From the NCBI GenBank assembly GCA_902580265.1, contig CACHJY010000030.1, positions 1 through 13,173 of the forward strand: 13,173 nucleotides of DNA, written 5' to 3'. Under the pieces are notes generated by a model. The model searched no databases. It was not told the origin of the DNA and saw nothing but the letters and a program-made list of their open reading frames with translations. The stretch is from an uncultured Alphaproteobacteria bacterium. GTDB taxonomy: Bacteria; Pseudomonadota; Alphaproteobacteria; Rhodobacterales; Rhodobacteraceae. Shown here piece after piece: positions 7,911 through 13,173 of the stretch (its first letter is position 1; each line of letters starts with the position of its first letter). Made by a program: the position numbers and the translations under genes.

Positions 7911-8250
7911 TTTAACTGCTTTCCCAAAATTTTATTGTATTTTGATTGTAAAAATCACTAATTAAAAATTTCATAGTTGGAGGTGCATCGGAATTAACAC
8001 TTTTTTAAAATATATTAAAAATAATCTTTTAACACCAGTTCTATTTGCTAATTTTTTTATGTGTAAAATATTCTTTCACTGAATAAATCTTCTTTTAATG
8101 TGTCTGCAAACACTTACTCTAGAAATCTATACTAGTAATTTACTAATAATTCTCAGTGTGGAGATTAGCACTTATGTTTAAATTTTATTCAATGTTTTTA
8201 TACAAAAAATGATTTTCTACATACTTAAATGAACATTTTTTAAGGTGCTA
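7911..8250. other. 340-base AT-rich gap between wzx and the GT4 gene
   Basis: Extremely AT-rich, without an open frame worth reporting. It contains a perfect short palindrome TAGTAA-T-TTACTA at 8133-8145. A weak minus-strand promoter-like pair, TTGCAG with TATTCA 18 bases later, lies in the middle (about 8065-8107), but in such AT-rich DNA this is weak evidence. No terminator or mobile-element end was recognised. Confidence 0.45.
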
Positions 8251-9525
8251 TCAACTACTCTTAAGAATTATATTTTTGCAAAAGGCATAAGTGTTGACGG
8301 TTGTAGTTATACTGGTTGCCAAACACCAGCCAAAACATGCTCCATACAAACCAAAACTGATTATTAAAAAAGGAAGAATGGTTAATAATGATAAGAGAGT
8401 TAATAGGTTGCCAAGTAAAATGTAATTCGTCAATTTATACGCTAGTAAGTTGTTATGAATTATGCCATTCACAAAATAGATGCTGGAACCGACTAAAAAA
8501 ATAGTAATTAAGGGAAATATCTCAGTAGCGATTGAAGAACTTTGCAAGAATATTTCCGTCAATATTTTGCCAATAAAAGACCATACTGTCCAACCCACTG
8601 TTATTATTATAAAAATAAAAATAAAGAGCCGATAGTTTAGTTTATAAAGTTTTTCTTTATTATCTGATGCGTTAAGAAAATTAGGCAAAGAAGTTGATAA
8701 TATAGGATAAATTATTTGAATTACCCCTATTCCTAATGTTGCTGCTATTGAGTATTTAGCGAAACTAGTTTTCGAGAGCAAAATAGCTGCTATAAATTTA
8801 TCTACTTGCAAACATACACTTCCCAAGATTGTAGCAGAAGATATCTGAAAAAGTTCAGATTTATACTTTTTAATTACACTATAGTTTGATTTGGGTTTTT
8901 CTGATTGAGACCACCAAGCCATGTAAATCCTAATAATTGACTCCAAAAAAGTAATTGAAAGATGCACAATTAAAAAACACATGATTGATGGATATAGACC
9001 CATTAAATATATAGCGATACTATGCTTTGCGGACACACCAAACGCGGATAACATATTATTTTGTTTTTGGCGTTTATTTGCCGTAAGGAATGCTTTGTGC
9101 GGCAAACAGAGAGAGTTCAGAGCGTATATTCCTATACCGCCCATCACACAATATATAAGAACTAAATCATTGGTAACTTTTAGCAATATTGGAATAAAAA
9201 AGAGATATATTAGTAAGAGGCCTGAAATCAGAATAAGCAGGAAATATAAAAAAAAATTTTCAAGTGTTTTCAAAAGCACTAAAGCATTTTTCTTTCCTAG
9301 TTTTAACTGTTCTGAAAACCCTCTAATAAAACCTAGCACCAGACCACCATCTAAGATAGCGAGCACACCTTGTGTGAGAAGCATATAGCCTATATAGGAC
9401 CAATTTTCTAAACCTAATATTTTAAGATAAAAAGGAATACATATGATTGGTGACGCAGCAATAATTGATGCAGCTAGGTAATTAACTGCCAGTGTAGACC
9501 CAAATTTTTTATCCGTAAAATTCAA
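8251..9525 (-). CDS. wzx: Wzx-type polysaccharide repeat-unit flippase
   Basis: A 424-residue inner-membrane protein of the MOP/MATE superfamily with about twelve hydrophobic segments spread over its whole length. The first is near residues 13-34; others include the stretches around 85-115, 120-140, 300-320 and the last sixty residues. Wzx moves undecaprenyl-diphosphate-linked repeat units across the inner membrane. Charged patches between segments (for example KRQKQNN near 150 and the SDNKEK region before 300) fit cytoplasmic loops. The start is TTG at 9525: the codon just before it in frame is TAA, and the first ATG is far inside, so no ATG start is possible. It overlaps the aminotransferase by 17 bases, and only a weak GAGAAG lies upstream, which suggests coupled translation. 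A nine-T run (coding strand, 9248-9256) encodes part of an FFL segment near residues 90-93. Confidence 0.9.
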   Translation of the reverse strand: MNFTDKKFGSTLAVNYLAASIIAASPIICIPFYLKILGLENWSYIGYMLLTQGVLAILDGGLVLGFIRGFSEQLKLGKKNALVLLKTLENFFLYFLLILISGLLLIYLFFIPILLKVTNDLVLIYCVMGGIGIYALNSLCLPHKAFLTANKRQKQNNMLSAFGVSAKHSIAIYLMGLYPSIMCFLIVHLSITFLESIIRIYMAWWSQSEKPKSNYSVIKKYKSELFQISSATILGSVCLQVDKFIAAILLSKTSFAKYSIAATLGIGVIQIIYPILSTSLPNFLNASDNKEKLYKLNYRLFIFIFIIITVGWTVWSFIGKILTEIFLQSSSIATEIFPLITIFLVGSSIYFVNGIIHNNLLAYKLTNYILLGNLLTLLSLLTILPFLIISFGLYGACFGWCLATSITTTVNTYAFCKNIILKSS

Positions 9526-10603
9526 TTATCTTCTCAGAGATAAAATCAATCTCGGTATTGCTAAGCTGGACATAGGAGGGAAGCCATAGACCTTTTTCCC
9601 CTACCAACTTAGAAATTGGAAAGTGGCCGGGCACATTATATGCAAGCTGTTGATTGAGTGGGGGATACATCTTTCTGGTTCCAATCCCGCGATCCTTCAG
9701 GAAAGAAATCAATTCTTCTCGGTTTTCTACTAAGCTGTCAATAAACCACGGTGCCGTGTGATTTAGATTATGGTCAAAAAGTTTCATATTAGGCACTATC
9801 TTTAAATTTTTCTTATATCTAAGCCAGATTTCTTTTTTTCTTTTTATACGTTTTTCCAGCTTTTTCATTTGTTCTATGCCTATAACCGCCTGTAACTCTG
9901 TAAATTTTGAGTTAAAACCTACAGTATGATGAATGTCATTCCCTCCCTGAGCTCTACCAAAATCTTTTAGGCTCTTAAGTTTAATAAATATTTCTTCGTT
10001 ATCTGTGATCAGCGCTCCACCTTGTCCTGTTGATATAATTTTAGGAGCAGAGAAAGAAAAACTACCAACAAGCCCTGCTCTTCCAATATGAGTACCATCC
10101 GGATAAAATGAACCCAAAGATTGAGCGGCATCTTCAATAAGAATAATTTGTTTCCTTTTACAAAGTTCCTTAAATGCATCTATGCCAACATCGGGGTACC
10201 GACCATTTGCTGACACCATAATAATAGCCTTCGTTCTAGCGGTTATCGCAGTTTCAACCTTTTTTATATCAAGACATAACGTTTGGGGATCTACGTCAAC
10301 AAATATGGGGGTTGCTCCAAACATTTTTACAGAATTAGGAGTTGCAACCATAGTATAGTTTGGGACGATAACCTCATCTCCATCGGTTACACCTGTTGCC
10401 ATAGCCGCAAGAGTAAGGCTAATCGTCCCATTATTTACAACGACACAATATTTTGCTCCAGTGAAGCTCGCTATCATGCCAGAGAATTTTTCTGTAAGTT
10501 TAAATTCAGTTAAAAATCCATCAGTCTTCATATAATCATTGATTGCTGACGCTTCCTCAACGCCGAAAAATGGTTTCATCTGCAGTATTTCTTTTTTTTT
10601 CAA
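9509..10603 (-). CDS. DegT/DnrJ/EryC1/StrS-family PLP sugar aminotransferase (perosamine-synthase-like)
   Basis: A 364-residue fold-type I PLP aminotransferase that would place an amino group on a keto-sugar nucleotide. The N-terminal half shows NNGTISLTLA (57-66), GDEVIVPNYT (75-84) and GATPIFVDVD (96-105). EDAAQS (157-162) supplies the PLP-ring Asp158, and SAPKIISTGQGG (185-196) carries the Schiff-base Lys188. Keeping Lys argues for transamination rather than the ColD-type 3-dehydration of colitose synthesis, where this Lys is His. With gmd upstream, GDP-perosamine synthase is a reasonable candidate; specificity is inferred. The start is TTG at 10603 with AGGA (10611-10614) seven bases upstream and a TAG four codons before it. 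The first ATG, at 10579, would remove conserved N-terminal residues and lacks a binding site. A nine-A run follows the TTG directly. Confidence 0.9.
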   Translation of the reverse strand: MKKKEILQMKPFFGVEEASAINDYMKTDGFLTEFKLTEKFSGMIASFTGAKYCVVVNNGTISLTLAAMATGVTDGDEVIVPNYTMVATPNSVKMFGATPIFVDVDPQTLCLDIKKVETAITARTKAIIMVSANGRYPDVGIDAFKELCKRKQIILIEDAAQSLGSFYPDGTHIGRAGLVGSFSFSAPKIISTGQGGALITDNEEIFIKLKSLKDFGRAQGGNDIHHTVGFNSKFTELQAVIGIEQMKKLEKRIKRKKEIWLRYKKNLKIVPNMKLFDHNLNHTAPWFIDSLVENREELISFLKDRGIGTRKMYPPLNQQLAYNVPGHFPISKLVGEKGLWLPSYVQLSNTEIDFISEKIIEFYG

Positions 10604-10610
10604 CTTTTTT

Positions 10611-10614
10611 TCCT
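10611..10614 (-). promoter_or_regulatory. Ribosome binding site AGGA deciding the aminotransferase TTG start
   Basis: AGGA on the minus strand, seven bases before TTG at 10603. The internal ATG at 10579 has only an A-rich tract and CTGCAG before it, so this site favours TTG. Confidence 0.65.
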
Positions 10615-10666
10615 AAAGTTTTTCAATGCTAACATATCCATCTACTAATTTGGAGATCCGTGAAAG

Positions 10667-11077
10667 CTAGAAACGTCTTCTATCTAATTCTGCTCCCACA
10701 TATGGGCCATTTTTAATTTCTAACACCTGCGTGTTATCCTCTAAAATTTTATAACTGTGACCCCCCTCCAGCATTATAATTAAGTCTCCGGCAAGCACCT
10801 CTACCTCAGCTACAAAATCATCATCTTTTCCATATATTTTTGCACTTAATTTTCCTTGCTTTACAAATAAAACTTCTTGCGTTTTGGGGACCTGTCGAAC
10901 AACTTCGTTATGGGAATGAGCTTTGAGTGTTTTGTCCAACTCATAACCCCAAGTGCCAACTTGGATAAATTCTTCATCTTTTGAAAAAAAATTCAAACCT
11001 TTTTGCCAAAGGCTATCGTGCCTTATTATCCTTGCTAAAATTTGTGATCCTTCCTTTATTTCTTCAGTTCCTTCCAT
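10667..11077 (-). CDS. Small single-domain cupin protein of sugar-nucleotide cluster
   Basis: A 136-residue protein made of one cupin beta barrel. Likely metal ligands are H54 and H56 in KAHSHNE, E68 in TQEVLFV and H107 in EGGHSYK, so the first and second cupin motifs both look intact. The C-terminus KNGPYVGAELDRRRF resembles small cupins that accompany NAD-dependent epimerase and DegT aminotransferase genes in polysaccharide loci. The precise reaction is unknown; ketoisomerase or C3/C5-epimerase activity of the FdtA/RmlC kind is possible, as is a regulatory role. The start is ATG with a strong AAAGGAG (11083-11089) five bases upstream, inside the previous gene, which it overlaps by 14 bases. 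The following aminotransferase starts 63 bases downstream. Its placement between the Fcl-like gene and the aminotransferase suggests work on the same intermediate. Confidence 0.85.
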   Translation of the reverse strand: MEGTEEIKEGSQILARIIRHDSLWQKGLNFFSKDEEFIQVGTWGYELDKTLKAHSHNEVVRQVPKTQEVLFVKQGKLSAKIYGKDDDFVAEVEVLAGDLIIMLEGGHSYKILEDNTQVLEIKNGPYVGAELDRRRF

Positions 11078-11987
11078 TTAAACTCCTTTCAAACCACTGG
11101 ATTGTTTCTAGCACCCCAGCTTTAAAGTTTATTTGAGGCCTCCAATTAAAATGCTCAAAACCTTTAGAACCATCAACTGTTTTATGTGATGCTCCATCTG
11201 GCTTAGTTGGATCTAAAATTAATTTTCCCTTGTAACCACAGAGATCTTTAATAAGTGTTGCTAGCTCAAAAATTGATATACCCTTTCCTACCCCAATATT
11301 AAGTGGATCATCAGAACTTTTTGCGTCCATACTAAGAAGCATTGCCTGAGCAGCATCATCGACATGCAACCACTCTCTAACCGGCTTTCCAGTGCCCCAG
11401 ACTACAACTTTAGGTTTATTATTAATTTTTGCGTTTACTATCTTCATTATAAGAGCACCCAAAGCATGCGACCTCTCTTCATCAAAATGATCCTCCGGTC
11501 CATACATATTTGATAATATAATATTAATAGTATCTAACCCGTACTGCCTGTTAAAAGCGGAGGACCCTAAACACATTGCCTTTCTTGTTAATCCATAAAC
11601 CTCAACCGTCTCATGCATCGGGCCACTCCAAAACTCATCTTCTTTAAAAAAAGTAGCACTGGCGGGATATGCACAATTTGAAATTGGATTCACAATCCTA
11701 TTTACATTACTTTCCTTGGATGCCACCAGCAGATTTAGGATGATGGACATGTTTTGGCTAAATATCTCCGCGGAATGCTTTAAACCAAATTGTATTCCGC
11801 CAACAAAGGCAGCACAATTTAATACATATTTTGGCTTTATTGACTTAAAAAAATCAATGGTATCTTTCTTTATCGTAAGGTCTAAACCTAAACTTTTAGA
11901 AGTATTTACATAACTTATGTTCTGTCGATCAAGCAAGCGACAAACACGCTTTCCTAAAAAGCCTGTAGACCCAACTACCAAGATCAA
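11064..11987 (-). CDS. fcl: GDP-L-fucose synthase-like SDR (Fcl/WcaG family) with altered active site
   Basis: A 307-residue extended SDR aligning along its length with GDP-L-fucose synthase, which epimerises and reduces GDP-4-keto-6-deoxymannose with NADPH. Visible are GSTGFLG (6-12), NCAAFVGGI (57-65), S103 and C105 in PISNCAYP, H174 in [24 protein letters not shown] (197-211) and [12 protein letters not shown]103, C105 and H174 match the E. coli catalytic Ser107, Cys109 and His179. The SDR Tyr is Y131, but four residues later there is R135 (YGLTRK) rather than the expected Lys, with Lys next at 136. It may therefore be a related reductase or epimerase rather than true Fcl. The start is TTG at 11987, forced by an in-frame TGA three codons upstream, with GGAGG at 11997-12001. 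It overlaps gmd by four bases and the cupin by 14. Confidence 0.85.
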   Translation of the reverse strand: MILVVGSTGFLGKRVCRLLDRQNISYVNTSKSLGLDLTIKKDTIDFFKSIKPKYVLNCAAFVGGIQFGLKHSAEIFSQNMSIILNLLVASKESNVNRIVNPISNCAYPASATFFKEDEFWSGPMHETVEVYGLTRKAMCLGSSAFNRQYGLDTINIILSNMYGPEDHFDEERSHALGALIMKIVNAKINNKPKVVVWGTGKPVREWLHVDDAAQAMLLSMDAKSSDDPLNIGVGKGISIFELATLIKDLCGYKGKLILDPTKPDGASHKTVDGSKGFEHFNWRPQINFKAGVLETIQWFERSLNGRN

Positions 11988-13018
11988 TTTTCTTCACCTC
12001 CAAAGCGGTCGTACTTAAGATCATAATTGACCATAGTGTTTATTAATTCCTTGACACTTGTCTTAGCAACCCACCCCAAATCCCTTTTTGCTTTACTTGG
12101 GTCTCCCCATAAAAGGTCAACTTCAGAGGGTCTAAAATATTTCGTATCTATAGCTACCACAACTTCCCCTGTAGTTTTATTTATTCCTTTTTCGTCAACA
12201 CCACTTCCTTCCCATACTATTTCTATGTCAACAACTTCAAAAGCCCATTGAACAAATTGTCTAACGCTATAAGTTTTCCCCGAAGCCACAACAAAATCAC
12301 CTGGACTTTCCTGTTGCATCATCAACCACATACATTCAACATAATCTTTTGCATGACCCCAATCCCTTTTTGCGTTTAAGTTACCCAGCATAAGCACTTT
12401 TTGTTTATTTTTGTAGATATTAGCAACTGCTTTTGTAATTTTTTTACTTACAAAAGTTTCTCCTCTTCTAGGAGACTCATGATTAAATAAAATACCATTA
12501 CAAGCATAAAGATTATAAGACTCTCTATAGTTCTTTGTGACCCAATAGGAGTAAAGCTTTGCAGCCCCATAAGGTGATTTTGGAGAAAAAGGTGTGGCTT
12601 CAGATTGAGGGGCAGTTTCAGGAATGCCACCAAATAATTCTGATGTAGATGCCTGGTAAAAACGAGGCTTATAATCGGCATCCTTTATCGCGTTTAAAAG
12701 TCTTATAGTGCCCAGAGCATCTACCTCTGCAGTATATTCTGGAATTTCGAATGAAACCGCAACATGAGACTGAGCACCTAAATTGTAAATTTCATTAGGA
12801 GATATTCTAGCGATCAGGGTATTGAGATTACTCGAGTCAGTTAGGTCTCCATGGTACAAGTGAATCCTTGGGTGATCCAAAAGATGGTCTATTCTATCGG
12901 TCGTAAAAACCGAGTTTCTTCGCTGTATCGCATGAACTTCATAACCTTTTTCTAAAAGAAGCTCCGCTAAGTAAGAACCATCCTGACCGGTTATACCTGT
13001 TAGAAATGCCTTCCTCAT
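11984..13018 (-). CDS. gmd: GDP-mannose 4,6-dehydratase
   Basis: A 344-residue extended SDR converting GDP-D-mannose to GDP-4-keto-6-deoxy-D-mannose in the cytoplasm, the branch point to GDP-fucose, GDP-rhamnose, GDP-perosamine and colitose. The cofactor motif [13 protein letters not shown] (7-19) and the R34-R35-N36 loop with S36-type contacts are typical of GMD. The catalytic set is T125 and E127 in STSELFG with Y150-GAA-K154. [11 protein letters not shown] (180-190) and [15 protein letters not shown] (213-227) are near-invariant GMD segments. Length is slightly short of E. coli Gmd (373), as in many other bacterial members. The ATG start lies 28 bases after the upstream stop with a GGA eight bases away. 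The last codons carry the ribosome binding site of the next gene. The product could feed the Fcl-like enzyme, the aminotransferase or both. Confidence 0.97.
   Translation of the reverse strand: MRKAFLTGITGQDGSYLAELLLEKGYEVHAIQRRNSVFTTDRIDHLLDHPRIHLYHGDLTDSSNLNTLIARISPNEIYNLGAQSHVAVSFEIPEYTAEVDALGTIRLLNAIKDADYKPRFYQASTSELFGGIPETAPQSEATPFSPKSPYGAAKLYSYWVTKNYRESYNLYACNGILFNHESPRRGETFVSKKITKAVANIYKNKQKVLMLGNLNAKRDWGHAKDYVECMWLMMQQESPGDFVVASGKTYSVRQFVQWAFEVVDIEIVWEGSGVDEKGINKTTGEVVVAIDTKYFRPSEVDLLWGDPSKAKRDLGWVAKTSVKELINTMVNYDLKYDRFGGEEN
11997..12001 (-). promoter_or_regulatory. Ribosome binding site GGAGG for the TTG-started Fcl-like gene
   Basis: GGAGG on the minus strand lies nine bases before TTG at 11987 and inside the gmd codons for its C-terminal Gly-Gly-Glu. 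With an in-frame TGA between it and the TTG, it fixes the TTG as start and suggests coupling to gmd translation. Confidence 0.75.
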
Positions 13019-13046
13019 TTGTTTATTCCAATTTTTCTTTCTATGT

Positions 13047-13173
13047 TCACTTAATTAAACCTTTATATTGCTTGTACCATTCCACAAAATTTTTTATCCC
13101 TGTTTTGATATTAGTATTAGGTTTAAAACCAGTTAACTCCTGAAGTAAAGAACTATCTGCCCATGTTTCTGGC
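13047..13173 (-). CDS. NAD-dependent epimerase, C-terminal end (UDP-glucuronate 4-epimerase-like; runs off right edge)
   Basis: The final 41 codons of a gene whose start lies beyond the right edge; the stop is TGA at 13047-13049. The visible peptide begins PETWAD, continues with LTGFKPNT and ends with [13 protein letters not shown]. This closely matches the C-terminus of UDP-glucuronate 4-epimerases and CapI-like SDRs, where a GDVPxTxAD segment precedes a GYxPxTxIxxGIxxFVxWY tail. Such enzymes convert UDP-GlcA to UDP-GalA. The cofactor-binding and catalytic residues are not in the window, so other members of the extended SDR epimerase group cannot be excluded. It is co-directional with gmd, 28 bases upstream of it, and so is probably in the same transcript. 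Confidence 0.75.
   Translation of the reverse strand, partial: PETWADSSLLQELTGFKPNTNIKTGIKNFVEWYKQYKGLIK

Noticed and set aside
8981..9388. A 135-codon open frame on the plus strand inside wzx
   Set aside because: It is antisense to the flippase, with composition explained by the complementary hydrophobic codons.
9509..10603. GDP-colitose pathway (ColD-type dehydratase) as the role of the PLP enzyme
   Set aside because: ColD has His where this protein has the Schiff-base Lys188, so an aminotransferase is the better call.
1..13173. Search for JUMPstart/ops element, tRNA, rRNA, CRISPR array, rho-independent terminators
   Set aside because: No sequence resembling the ops core, no repeat-spacer pattern, no cloverleaf and no GC-rich hairpin followed by a T-run was found on either strand by eye.

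Overview
The window is an AT-rich (roughly one-third G+C by eye) stretch of a Gram-negative surface-polysaccharide locus, most likely an O-antigen or capsule cluster of the Wzx/Wzy type. Every supported gene lies on the minus strand, so transcription runs from the right edge (13173) to the left edge (1). The gene set (gmd, an fcl-like SDR, wzx, wzy, galE, capEFG/wbjBCD, GT4 glycosyltransferases) is typical of gammaproteobacteria and other low-GC Proteobacteria. The species cannot be named from this sequence.

Layout in transcription order. At the right edge is the last part of a UDP-glucuronate 4-epimerase-like gene. Next comes a tight sugar-nucleotide block: gmd, an Fcl-like reductase/epimerase, a one-domain cupin and a DegT/StrS-type PLP aminotransferase, which overlaps wzx. 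A 340-base AT-rich gap follows, then a GT4 glycosyltransferase and a galE-type epimerase. After a 518-base gap without a convincing gene come a Wzy-like polymerase and the complete UDP-N-acetyl-L-fucosamine cassette capE-capF-capG, followed by the N-terminal part of another glycosyltransferase that runs off the left edge.

How the genes work together. Gmd makes GDP-4-keto-6-deoxymannose; the Fcl-like protein and/or the aminotransferase would turn it into a 6-deoxy or amino-6-deoxy sugar. CapE, CapF and CapG convert UDP-GlcNAc to UDP-L-FucNAc. The GalE-type enzyme supplies a galacto-configured sugar, and its gatekeeper residue suggests UDP-GalNAc. The glycosyltransferases build the repeat on the lipid carrier, Wzx flips it and Wzy polymerises it. 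No initiating transferase, chain-length regulator or export gene is in view, so the locus continues beyond both edges.

No wholly new system is evident. The points that stand out are: half of the visible start codons are TTG, several of them forced by an in-frame stop just upstream; the Fcl-like enzyme has Arg where the SDR catalytic Lys is expected; the GalE has Ser at its substrate-size gate; and the 518-base gap may carry a decayed zinc-ribbon transposase fragment.
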